Made by a program: the position numbers and the translations under genes. A stretch of 64,000 bases of DNA. It comes from Acetobacterium fimetarium. GTDB lineage: Bacteria; Bacillota; Clostridia; Eubacteriales; Eubacteriaceae. Positions 35,099 through 43,242 of this stretch are shown here, in pieces. The notes under the pieces are model-generated. The model ran no database searches and was not told the origin of the DNA. It was given only the letters and a program-made list of their open reading frames with translations. The stretch spans positions 229,652 through 293,651 of the forward strand of contig NZ_WJBC01000002.1 of NCBI RefSeq assembly GCF_014284475.1, read 5' to 3'. How positions within the stretch are numbered: the first letter of the stretch is position 1; every line of letters begins with the position of its first letter.

Positions 35099-36064
35099 TT
35101 AGCGGTTTTTTAGTTCATCCCGGATTCTGCGGTACTGGATAACGGGCCCGTCACCGGATAGCAGATTTTCCGCGGATCGATAGGCAGAGGGTTTCGGCTT
35201 TTGGGTGATGACAACCCGCTTGTCCTGACGTTCGATGATGCGGTTCCCAAATTTTCCCAACCAGGCAATCAGGGCATTGAGCGGCTTGAATCCTGTCGCC
35301 CGGCAATAAAAGCGAATGTAGAGAATTGTGTTCTGATCATCGACGGGGGCAAAGTAAATCATCACTTTAATCGTATCGCTGATGTGGTTCATCCAGATAT
35401 TGGGGAACAGAAATTTCAAATAGGTCGGTTTGATCACGCATTCGGAAGCGGGTTTGGGCTGCTGGCCGAGATCCACCTCATTATTGGCGCTTGTCACAAT
35501 CCCCCCGGGCACGAATACCACCTTAGGGCCATTGACCAGCGTTTTGTTTCCCCGGCCGATGGTGTTATGATGAACAAAGGGCAGATGGACAACATCCAGC
35601 TGATTTTCAATGCAGCGGGAATAATGCGCGTGCCAGTGATCCTCGATCTCACTGCAGGCATCGGAATCGTTTACATCATCTTCAAAAAACGGCAGTTCAT
35701 CGGTCATTTTGTCCGGATCCCCAAACCATAAATAGATGATGCCGTTGCTTTCCCGGACGGGAAACGATCGGACGTTATAGCGGCTGAGGTCGTCGGTCGC
35801 GCCTTTCCCATTTGCCGGAATGAAGACGCAGCGACCTGATCGGTCAAACTCCAGGCCGTGAAAAGGGCATGAAAGACAGTCCCCCTTCATCTTCCCATGA
35901 CTGAGCGCCGCGCCCCGGTGCGTGCACTGGTCAACAACACAGCCGACTTCCCCGGCACGGTTGCGAAACAGCGCCAGTTCCTGATTCAAGCGCTTGACGC
36001 TAACGATCTGATGCTTTTTTACAGCCCTGGATGGCAGGATGGCGTACCACTGATTTGATATCAT
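35099..36064 (-). CDS. Rieske [2Fe-2S] oxygenase-type protein
   Basis: 321 residues. The Rieske domain has CTHRGAALSHG and CLSCPFHG (C-x-H ... C-x2-H). The C-terminal domain has the mononuclear iron motif in ENQLDVVHLPFVHHNT (two His after an Asp). This is the arrangement of VanA/PaO-type ring-hydroxylating or demethylating oxygenases, which normally need O2, so it is surprising in an acetogen. It stands alone; no reductase partner is adjacent. It might act in O-demethylation or O2 defence, but neither is shown. The ATG follows GGAGAGG. The upstream gap 36065-36263 has no gene. Confidence 0.85.
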   Translation of the reverse strand: MISNQWYAILPSRAVKKHQIVSVKRLNQELALFRNRAGEVGCVVDQCTHRGAALSHGKMKGDCLSCPFHGLEFDRSGRCVFIPANGKGATDDLSRYNVRSFPVRESNGIIYLWFGDPDKMTDELPFFEDDVNDSDACSEIEDHWHAHYSRCIENQLDVVHLPFVHHNTIGRGNKTLVNGPKVVFVPGGIVTSANNEVDLGQQPKPASECVIKPTYLKFLFPNIWMNHISDTIKVMIYFAPVDDQNTILYIRFYCRATGFKPLNALIAWLGKFGNRIIERQDKRVVITQKPKPSAYRSAENLLSGDGPVIQYRRIRDELKNR

Positions 36065-36263
36065 CTGAACCTCTCCTTTCGAATTTTTAAACCGGCACTG
36101 CTTACCTGGCAGTGTCAGAGCACTTCAATATAGGCAGTGCTTGGACTAGCACCGACCGTCGCAATGATTCCAGTTTTCACTAACTTCGCCACAGCCGATC
36201 GCCTTCATTTTCGTTTTATCGCAATCATTATAGCATGAAATGGTGCGGAACCGCGCCGTTTTG

Positions 36264-37646
36264 TTAAAAACGGCGGGTGGGTTTCTCCAGAATGGCGATT
36301 TCGGACGGTACTAACTGCCGCTTTTCTTTTTGCACCAGGATGACGACCATCACGATGGAGCAGATATCGGCCAGCGGTTGGGCGGCGATCAGGCCGTTAA
36401 GCCCAAAGGCGAGGGTCAAGATGAATACCAGCGGCAAAAAGAATGCGCCCTGGCGACCAATGCTGATGAGGCCGCCTTCTTTTCCCTTCCCCATGGCCAG
36501 AAAGCGGGTGCCGTGGATAACCTGATATGCCATCCCCAGAAAAACCACGGCATTGGCAATCAGGGCTTTTGTAGCGATCCTTAACACCTGCGCATCATTC
36601 TGACTGAAGCTTGTCAGAATCGGGTTATGCAACAGAATCAGCAGCGTCGAACTCAGCAGACAAAAGACCATCCCCCAGACCAGGACCGTGCGGGTCGCCG
36701 ACTCGGCGCGCTCCTGATTGCCGGCGCTGACATTGAAGCCGATGAAAGGCTGATAACCTTTGAGAAAACCAAAAATCATCATGCTGCCCAGTGACATGAT
36801 CCGGTTGACAATGCCCAGGGCGGCCACGGTGCTGTCGCCAAATCCTGAAGCCAGAAAATTGGTGATCCCCATGGTCAGACTGTTGAGCAGCTGAAAAACC
36901 AGCATTGGAATGCCGACTTTGAGAATTTCCTGATATAACGGCCAGGATGGTTTGAAGGCCGACAGCTGAAAACGCAGCAGGCTTTTGCCACTGGCCAGAT
37001 AATAACAATAGATGCCAAATGAAACCAGTCTGGCGACCAGGGTCGCATAGGCGACGCCTTTAACGCCGCTGTTGAAGATGAAGATAAAAACGGGATCAAG
37101 CATCATATTGATCACCCCGCCCGCCAGCATTGCCATCATGCTTTGCATGGCGGCGCCTTCGGCCGTGATGATATTGTTGACCGCGATATTAAAGACATTG
37201 AAGACCATGCTGATGATGATAATGAGGGCATATTCCCGGGCATAGGGCAGAATCGTCGGAGTTGCGCCCAGGGCCATCAGAATCGGATTGAGAAACAGCG
37301 TGATGCCCAGCAACAGCAGTGCACCGGTTAAAACCGCACTGATGATCGCGGTGGTGGCACACTGGCTGGCTTCGTCATAGGCTTTGATGCCCAACAGCCG
37401 GGCAATGAAGGAAGACGCCCCGGCGCCGAACAAAAGTCCGATTCCCAACAGAATCATCTCCAGGGGATAGACGATCGATACCGCGCCGATTTGCGCTGTC
37501 CCCAGTTGGCCCACAAAGAAGACATCGACCAGATTGTAGAGCGCCGAAACCATCATCCCAATCATCGTGGGAATCCCCAATTTCAACAGCGCTTTAGAAA
37601 CTTTTTCTTGTTCCAGTAAATTGATACGGGAATGACTACTTTTCAT
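36264..37646 (-). CDS. MATE-family efflux transporter
   Basis: 460 residues with 12 membrane helices in two homologous halves. KALLKLGIPTMIGMMVSALY and VDVFFVGQLGTAQIGAVS are the typical start of the DinF/NorM-like MATE group. It exports drugs or cationic compounds using Na+ or H+. An AGAGAGGTAAT ribosome binding site precedes the ATG. It lies directly downstream of a MarR-type regulator on the same strand, and both genes carry the same operator (37677-37691 and 38213-38227), so it is probably repressed by that regulator and induced by its ligand. Confidence 0.93.
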   Translation of the reverse strand: MKSSHSRINLLEQEKVSKALLKLGIPTMIGMMVSALYNLVDVFFVGQLGTAQIGAVSIVYPLEMILLGIGLLFGAGASSFIARLLGIKAYDEASQCATTAIISAVLTGALLLLGITLFLNPILMALGATPTILPYAREYALIIIISMVFNVFNIAVNNIITAEGAAMQSMMAMLAGGVINMMLDPVFIFIFNSGVKGVAYATLVARLVSFGIYCYYLASGKSLLRFQLSAFKPSWPLYQEILKVGIPMLVFQLLNSLTMGITNFLASGFGDSTVAALGIVNRIMSLGSMMIFGFLKGYQPFIGFNVSAGNQERAESATRTVLVWGMVFCLLSSTLLILLHNPILTSFSQNDAQVLRIATKALIANAVVFLGMAYQVIHGTRFLAMGKGKEGGLISIGRQGAFFLPLVFILTLAFGLNGLIAAQPLADICSIVMVVILVQKEKRQLVPSEIAILEKPTRRF

Positions 37647-37676
37647 AAATTACCTCTCTTGTATTGATTCTATAAT

Positions 37677-37691
37677 GTATAGCAGCTATAC
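37677..37691. promoter_or_regulatory. MarR operator in front of the MATE gene
   Basis: A 15-bp palindrome GTATAGCAGCTATAC lies 31 bases upstream of the MATE start. It differs by one central base from the element in front of the marR gene. Confidence 0.75.
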
Positions 37692-37702
37692 TATTGTGGC
37701 AT

Positions 37703-37728
37703 AAAAAAACGGCTGCAACCACAGCCGC
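37703..37728 (-). terminator. Terminator of the MarR-family gene
   Basis: On the minus strand a CGGCTG / CAGCCG stem is followed by seven T. It begins just after the marR stop and overlaps the leader of the MATE gene, so the MATE gene needs its own promoter. Confidence 0.8.
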
Positions 37729-37732
37729 GGCT

Positions 37733-38191
37733 TTATTTGGGATCTTTCATCTGAATATCGAGAATTTTGTCAAATTCAGTCAGCAGCTTTTCCATCTCGC
37801 GCATGGTTTCTTCGGGCATTTCCCGCAGGGTCGTAAAAAACAGGTTGTTGGTTTGCGCGTGGTAACGCTGGTGAGCCTCATAAGCGGCCTGTCCCGCTTC
37901 CGTCAGGGTCAAACAGACTTCCGTGTCGGAGACCGGCGAGACCTCTTTGCGAATCAGGCCTTTATCGACCAGTTTGTAAATCATCTGGGAAGCCGCTCCT
38001 TTGGTGATGCCCTTTCTTTGAGCCAGGGACGTGATGTTCAAACCGGAATGATCGCCCACTTCGACCACCGTATGAATTTCTGTCCGCGACAGCAGCAGAT
38101 CCGTACCGTAATAACGTTTCCGGTTTTCGGCCTGGTTGTATTTGTGGACGATGCGTTCCATCAGTGAAGAGATATGTTTATAATCCGCCAT
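37733..38191 (-). CDS. MarR-family transcriptional regulator
   Basis: About 152 residues with a winged helix: LNITSLAQRKGITKGAASQMIYKLVDKGLI then the wing region SDTEVCLTLTEAG. Start MADYKHISSL at 38191 behind AGGTAAG; an upstream ATG at 38209 (MKAGKS) touches the operator and is less likely. A GTATAGCAACTATAC palindrome just upstream and the same element before the MATE gene suggest that it represses itself and the exporter. Confidence 0.9.
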   Translation of the reverse strand: MADYKHISSLMERIVHKYNQAENRKRYYGTDLLLSRTEIHTVVEVGDHSGLNITSLAQRKGITKGAASQMIYKLVDKGLIRKEVSPVSDTEVCLTLTEAGQAAYEAHQRYHAQTNNLFFTTLREMPEETMREMEKLLTEFDKILDIQMKDPK

Positions 38192-38212
38192 CGACTTACC
38201 TGCTTTCATATA

Positions 38213-38227
38213 GTATAGCAACTATAC
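38213..38227. promoter_or_regulatory. MarR operator in front of its own gene
   Basis: GTATAGCAACTATAC, followed at once by a third half-site (AGTATAG). It matches the element at 37677-37691. Confidence 0.75.
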
Positions 38228-38268
38228 AGTATAGTACAATATTCATGCCGGTTTGTCAACTGATTTTT

Positions 38269-38604
38269 TTAAAGTTCGATAATATTTGGTGCTGGTTGTT
38301 CCACCAAATAATTAGAACCTTCTACAAAACTCTTAAAGTCCGGCGCATATTTGGTCGGATAAAACTCGATCAGCGCATAGCTGGCGATTTGCTGCTGATT
38401 AAAGGGATCTTCAGCGATAATTGCCTTCATTTCCTGTTCGTCTTTGGCATTACACAAAATGATGCCGCCGTCCCGGGGATTTTTCCGGCCGGAACAGATG
38501 AATTTTCCCAGTTTGTAATATTTATCCAAAAAAGCGATGTGCTTTTCCAGATAGGCTTCCACTTCGGTCAACGGTTTGATGTAGGTGAGATTTGCAATAT
38601 ACAT
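38269..38604 (-). CDS. YciI-family protein (complete copy)
   Basis: 111 residues of the YCII family (ferredoxin-like fold): MYIANLTYIKPLTEVEAYLE, KFICSGRKNPRDGGIILC and EDPFNQQQIASYALIEFYPT. The invariant H-x-x-F/Y-L region (EKHIAFLDKYYKLGKF) and the D in EDPF are conserved. Function is unknown for most members. A nearly identical but shorter copy lies at 54054-54341. A GGAGGATAC ribosome binding site precedes the ATG. Confidence 0.88.
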   Translation of the reverse strand: MYIANLTYIKPLTEVEAYLEKHIAFLDKYYKLGKFICSGRKNPRDGGIILCNAKDEQEMKAIIAEDPFNQQQIASYALIEFYPTKYAPDFKSFVEGSNYLVEQPAPNIIEL

Positions 38605-38719
38605 GTGTATCCTCCAAAATATAACTGTCCCCTGCTAAAATATCATTTTTCAGGCCTGTGAATCGAGAATGCATGAATAACCGCCTGAAAATTAAATATA
38701 CTTCTTCAGCCGATCAATG

Positions 38720-39022
38720 TCAAACCTTTACCGTGCAATTGGCAGATAATGGGGATCTTGCACCGTCAGTGCTTGTCCCTGAACTATCGGCCGCTGCCAC
38801 CGACCCGCCGTTGGTTCCGGTTGTCGGTGGCTGTCCTGGTGATGCCTTCGTAATTGCGATGTCATCCGTCAGGGTGAACGTTAAGCTTTCCCCAGTCAGC
38901 GTCAGCATTTCCGGCATTGCTCCCGATGTTTCGCCTGGCGTAGCGGTATTCTGATTCAGGGTCCCGATACTAATGGCTACCTCGTTTCCATCGACCTTCG
39001 TTACTTTGCCGTAAACATAAAA
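38720..39022 (-). pseudogene. Fragment of a secreted protein of unknown family
   Basis: The minus strand is open for 101 codons without a start: FYVYGKVTKVDGNEVAISIG, then PGETSGAMPEMLTLTGESLT and a Ser/Thr/Gly-rich tail. GKVTKVDGNEVAI and the flexible tail resemble small secreted Gly/Thr-rich proteins of Acetobacterium-like genomes. A stop at 39023-39025 and the missing signal peptide show that the front is gone. It marks the left edge of the broken-gene mosaic that runs to 41.6 kb. Confidence 0.6.
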
Positions 39023-39037
39023 TCAGAGAGGTTGTCA

Positions 39038-39805
39038 CTATGATTTAAGTTGAGCCATGAAACTTGGAACAATCGTCAAATAGCCTCTTTCGTTTCGACA
39101 GATACCAGCCCAATCCAGCACTGCACAAATAACGAATCCGGGACCAAAGGCCGTCATGCCTATTTCTACACCATGAACTTTATGGGCGATGTACCCTTCA
39201 ACTGAATCAAGAGGCAGTTTATCACTCCCAAGCTTGCCACCAGATTGTGCGTTACCTTTTTTGGCTTTACCACCATTTTGAACTACTACTTCAACTGCTG
39301 CATCAAAGGCTTTCCATGACAACTGATTTGCAGGTGGAATCTTTGGAGAAATCAGTCCTTTTCCATTGGGATCATAAGCAATTTTACAAAGATCCCTTTG
39401 GAATAAGGGAATGAAGGCTTCCCCGCTATGTTCATTTAATTTTTCTTTGATCCGAACAACAACTGGACTATCGGTTGTATTGATTGATTGAATTTCTTTA
39501 TTCCCCATTGCATCGTCCTCAGCTTCTTCAATTTTTATTGGTGTTAAATTTAATTTCTCAAGGATATCACTAAATTTCTTTTTTACGGCTGGGTAAGACA
39601 TCTCCATTTCAAATTGGATCGTTTTAAAATTACCTTGGGCTTTTAAAAAGCTTTCCACAAATTCAAGTTCATCTTGAGTGAGATAAGCAAAATTTCCTAA
39701 TTGAAACTCCCCATTTAACTCTAATTCACAGTTCTTACAGTGTAGTTTCGTCGCAATCAGATTGTGATTACATCTTGGACAGGTTGTTACTAAATCTTTT
39801 CTCAT
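39038..39805 (-). CDS. DUF2089-type zinc-ribbon protein
   Basis: 255 residues. The N-terminus has CPRCNHNLIATKLHCKNCELEL, a four-Cys zinc ribbon, followed by YLTQDELEFVESFLKAQGNFKTI and PAVKKKFSDILEKL, a helix-turn-helix-like segment. This is the DUF2089 pattern. The C-terminal 150 residues (from IKEKLNEHSGEAFIPLFQRD) are not recognised. Start at ATG 39805 behind GAAAGGAG. A probable DNA-binding protein; the ACTAG repeats in its promoter suggest autoregulation. Confidence 0.8.
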   Translation of the reverse strand: MRKDLVTTCPRCNHNLIATKLHCKNCELELNGEFQLGNFAYLTQDELEFVESFLKAQGNFKTIQFEMEMSYPAVKKKFSDILEKLNLTPIKIEEAEDDAMGNKEIQSINTTDSPVVVRIKEKLNEHSGEAFIPLFQRDLCKIAYDPNGKGLISPKIPPANQLSWKAFDAAVEVVVQNGGKAKKGNAQSGGKLGSDKLPLDSVEGYIAHKVHGVEIGMTAFGPGFVICAVLDWAGICRNERGYLTIVPSFMAQLKS

Positions 39806-39824
39806 GACATCACTCCTTTCAAGG

Positions 39825-39899
39825 ACTAGATTACACCTTTTGATTGTAATTGTCAAACTAGATATTAATAATTTCAACAACTAGTTTAACAACTAGTAT
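39825..39899 (-). promoter_or_regulatory. Promoter of the DUF2089 gene with tandem ACTAG repeats
   Basis: On the minus strand, TTGACA (39851-39856) and TAATCT (39828-39833) are 17 bases apart. AACAACTAGT occurs at 39876-39885 and 39888-39897, CTAGTTTGAC overlaps the -35 and ACTAG overlaps the -10: four ACTAG elements around one promoter. Confidence 0.65.
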
Positions 39900-40127
39900 A
39901 AATTGAACCGAACCCTTTCCCTGTTTGTAAACCGCAAGCTGCTTTTTAAACTGTTCGATGGCTGAGGGCGTTGGATAAAACCCGATATGGTTTTATCCAA
40001 CGCAGCGAAATGGACCAAATTGCCATTCAGGTAAAAGGTGGGCATGCGGTAACTTATTTTTTCAGTGGCTTTCGGGGCAGCCCTCCGGTGACTATGGCTT
40101 TTTGGCGTTCTATCGGATTGATTCAGC
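39893..40127 (-). pseudogene. Frameshifted front part of a DUF1801 (YdhG-like) gene
   Basis: The minus strand reads RRAAPKATEKISYRMPTFYL then NGNLVHFAA in frame; after that the frame is lost and resumes as IGFYPTPSAIEQFKKQLAV and YKQGKGSVQF, typical of DUF1801. The change coincides with a perfect 15-bp inverted repeat (39968-39982 and 39989-40003). The end is missing and matches the fragment at 33973-34094. Confidence 0.75.
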
Positions 40128-40362
40128 TCACGGTTGTTTGACGAGGGTGGCTTCATCCAGCACCATTTTATTGACCGCGTTAATCAAAGCCAGGGCACTG
40201 GCCCGCATGACATCCGTCTCAATGGCTTTTCCCTGGTAGCGTTTGTCATGGACGCAGATCTGGGTGGTGACCTTACCAAGACTGCCTTTACCGCGGCTCA
40301 AGCTGTTGATGCGGTATTCAACGAGCTCAATGGGGGTGCCAATGGCAGCGGTGATCGCTAGA
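40128..40362 (-). pseudogene. leuA: C-terminal fragment of 2-isopropylmalate synthase
   Basis: The minus strand encodes ITAAIGTPIELVEYRINSLS, GKVTTQICVHDKRYQGKAIE and TDVMRASALALINAVNKMV up to a stop: the leucine-binding regulatory (LeuA dimer) domain. The catalytic barrel is absent; upstream of 40362 the sequence switches to a QueG-like piece on the other strand. It is a relic carried by rearrangement. Confidence 0.85.
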
Positions 40363-41551
40363 TCCGCGATTCCAAATCCGCAGAAGCACAGATCCGGTTG
40401 AGCAACCATTTACCAGCAACTGGTCGGAAAGACACGTGGCCTTTGTCTGCGGTCTGGGCACTTTTGGCCTGTCCAAGGGGCTGATTACCGCCAGAGGAAG
40501 GGCCGGCAGACTGGGGAGTCTGGTCACAAACCTGCCGCTGACGGCGGATGAACGGCCGTATTCTGAAATATATGAATACTGCACCCAATGCGGCGCTTGT
40601 GTCAAACAGTGCCCGGTGGCGGCCATCACAATTGAAGCCGGCAAAAATCATCAGCGCTGTTCCGCTTTTCTGGACGAGACCACTGAAAAGTTCAAGCCCC
40701 GCTATGGCTGTGGCAAATGCCAGGTCAACGTCCCCTGCGAGAGCCACATTCCCCTGTCGCCGGTGGCCAAGCCGACCACAACTTCAAACACCACGGCCAA
40801 AGGGCTGAACTTGTGGAGCGGTGATTCAACCAAGGACAGCGACCGGATTGTTGTGATCAGCGACCTGCATCTCGGGTTAGACGACAGTTTTTCTGAAACG
40901 GTCAAGAACAAGGCGTACATTGTCTCGTTTCTGAATCAGCTGACGGCCAGTGATGTCGATGAACTGGTCATCGACGGCGATCTGCTCGACGAATGGTTTA
41001 TTCCCACCGGCAATTCCCAGCCGGCTGATCTGCAGGAATTCTTCACCAAGGATGCCGACAACAACAGAACCGTGATTGATGCGATCAAAAGTGTCATGAA
41101 AAGCGGCATCAAGGTCACCTATATCCCCGGTAACCACGATATGCTGCTGAATCAGGCCATCCTCAGCGCTATTCTCTATGCTAATGTGCAGAGGCGTTGG
41201 GATGCCCTCCAGGATGCCAATGGCGTCGCGGTAAAACTACCGTATGCAACTGCCACAGCCGCCGCACAGGATGCTACCTTTTGTGATCAACAGGCGGTCA
41301 CCCAGTATTTCAACGTTGATCCTTCGGTCGACGTCGTGGTATTCGGTCATACCCATGTTCCGGTCATCAACCGCTATCCCGAAGGCTACAATCGCGAAAA
41401 AGTGTACGCCAACAGTGGCACCTGGATCGACAGGAATCTTCTCGGTGCCGATATGACCTTTGTCGCGATCGAATCCGGCAAAGATACTACCGATGTCCGG
41501 CTGATGCAGTATCAGCCGGATGGCACCGTCACCAATCTGGAACAGCAGTAA
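40363..41551 (+). pseudogene. Chimera: QueG-like C-terminus fused to an internally deleted metallophosphoesterase
   Basis: From 40363 to about 40764 the sequence copies the QueG-like gene (FVCGLGTFGLSKGLI, CTQCGACVKQCP, CGKCQVNVPCESHIP). It then runs in frame into the metallophosphoesterase (IVVISDLHLG, VIDGDLLDEW, YIPGNHDML, VFGHTHVPV). Compared with 46877-48166 it lacks the signal peptide and 149 codons. The frame is open from the junction, but the only early start is GTG 40436, with no ribosome binding site, and a TGA sits just upstream. It is probably not expressed, although the frame is intact for 372 codons. Confidence 0.85.
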
Positions 41552-41570
41552 GCTTCTGATTGGTACAAAT

Positions 41571-41607
41571 AAAACGTCCCGGATTCTTAATGAATCCGGG
41601 ACGTTTT
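41571..41607. terminator. Terminator of the chimeric gene, bidirectional
   Basis: AAAACGTCCCGGATTC (41571-41586) pairs with GAATCCGGGACGTTTT (41592-41607). It is the sister of the terminator behind the intact metallophosphoesterase at 48187 and was evidently copied with it. It can also end the permease transcript on the minus strand. Confidence 0.9.
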
Positions 41608-41684
41608 GCATGGCCGATTATCGCCACCGGGCAGGGGCGTTTTTCGGGGTTTCACAGGTGTCAATAACAAATATGAACGGTTTT

Positions 41685-43142
41685 TTATAACATCTCATTG
41701 GCATCATTGACGGCCGGGACGGGATTGGCTATTTTTTCAAATTCCGGGACATGTGCTTTCACCGTCGCATTGGCGCGTTTATGAATGCCGTTACCATAAT
41801 AATAAGCAACCAGGACGCCTAACCACAGCGGTCCGACAATCACGGCCACGCGCGTATCGGGGCTCATGAACATGATGATGACCAGAATGGCTAAAAAGAC
41901 AATGCTGATGTAATTGGTATACGGGTAGCCTTTCAGCGGAAATTTTAGTTTTTTGACCTGTTCCGGGGTCAGGGTTTTACGATACTTCATCTGCGCGAGC
42001 AAAATCATAAACCATGAAAAAACACCCGCGAAGGTGGCCACACTGGTGACATAAGCAAACACTTTAGCCGGGACAACATAATTAAGTAAAACACCAATTA
42101 GCATGAAACCAGCCGAAATCAGGATGGCGGTGCTGGGAACCTGAGTTTTGCTCAGTTTACCGAACATTTTGGGTGCCGAACCCTGCAGCGAAAGGTTATA
42201 GAGCATCCGTCCGGTCGTGAAAATGCCGCTGTTGCAGGAAGACAAGGCGGCCGTCAGGACGACGAAATTGACAATCCCGGCGGCCGCACCGATGCCAAAT
42301 TTAACAAAGGTCGTCACAAAGGGACTGCCGTTCGTTCCAATTGTCGCCCAGGGGTAAAGGGCCAGGATGACAAACATGGAACCGACATAGAAAATCAGAA
42401 TCCGGACTAAAACCTTGTTGATCGCCGAGGGGATGACTTTATCCGGGTTTTTGGCTTCACCGGCGGTCACGCCGATCAGCTCAATGCCGACAAAAGCAAA
42501 GGCCACCATGACCATCGCCAGAGCCGGTCCTTGCAGGCCATTGGGAAAGAAACCGCCATTATTCCATAAGTTTGAAATCCCAATCGGGACGCCGCCGTTA
42601 CCGAATCCGGTGGTAATCATCACAATCCCCAGGATAATCATCGCAATAATGGTCGTCACTTTGATCAGGGCAAACCAGAATTCAAACTCGCCGAAAGCTT
42701 TGACGGCGACTAAGTTGACTAGCGTCAGGAACACCACGGCCGCCAGTGCGGAAACCCATTGTGGCACACTGGGGAGCCAGAAATTAACATAGATACCGAC
42801 AGCCGTCACCTCGGCCATGCACGTGACAATCCACATGAACCAATAAGTCCAGCCGGTTAAGTAACCGGCCAGCGGACCGATAAACTCACTGGCGTAGGCA
42901 CTGAATGATCCGGCAACCGGATTTTCAACCGCCATTTCGCCCAGCGCGCGCATAATAAAAAACAAAAAAACGCCGGCTACGGCATAACAAAATAGAATCG
43001 CTGGCCCCGCTGTCTTGATGGCCATCGCGGATCCTAAAAACAGACCCACCCCAATTGCGCCACCGATTGCCATCATCTGAATATGTCGTTCTTCCAGGCC
43101 ACGATGCAGATCTTCATTCGAGACATTTTCTTTTTCACTCAT
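41685..43142 (-). CDS. Amino-acid permease of the APC/AAT family
   Basis: 485 residues with 12 membrane helices. GLEERHIQMMAIGGAIGVGLF and SGSAMAIKTAGPA-like LGSAMAIKTAGPAILFCY are the substrate-binding helix 1 of the AAT (GabP/ProY/LysP/CycA) group, and PVAGSFSAYASEFIG belongs to helix 3. It imports an amino acid with protons; which one cannot be told. A GGGGGAAT ribosome binding site precedes the ATG. It is monocistronic. Confidence 0.93.
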   Translation of the reverse strand: MSEKENVSNEDLHRGLEERHIQMMAIGGAIGVGLFLGSAMAIKTAGPAILFCYAVAGVFLFFIMRALGEMAVENPVAGSFSAYASEFIGPLAGYLTGWTYWFMWIVTCMAEVTAVGIYVNFWLPSVPQWVSALAAVVFLTLVNLVAVKAFGEFEFWFALIKVTTIIAMIILGIVMITTGFGNGGVPIGISNLWNNGGFFPNGLQGPALAMVMVAFAFVGIELIGVTAGEAKNPDKVIPSAINKVLVRILIFYVGSMFVILALYPWATIGTNGSPFVTTFVKFGIGAAAGIVNFVVLTAALSSCNSGIFTTGRMLYNLSLQGSAPKMFGKLSKTQVPSTAILISAGFMLIGVLLNYVVPAKVFAYVTSVATFAGVFSWFMILLAQMKYRKTLTPEQVKKLKFPLKGYPYTNYISIVFLAILVIIMFMSPDTRVAVIVGPLWLGVLVAYYYGNGIHKRANATVKAHVPEFEKIANPVPAVNDANEML

Positions 43143-43242
43143 GTAAAAATTCCCCCATTCAAGTTGTTGTCTGTGGGTATTTTATCACGTCTCCTGCTGA
43201 ATGCCAATCGGATTCACGCTTTTTTCGTTTTGGCGCGGCTGA

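Noticed and set aside
38658..38954. Plus-strand frame of 98 codons
   Set aside because: The opposite strand encodes the secreted-protein fragment with natural codon use and a low-complexity tail, so this is its antisense shadow.
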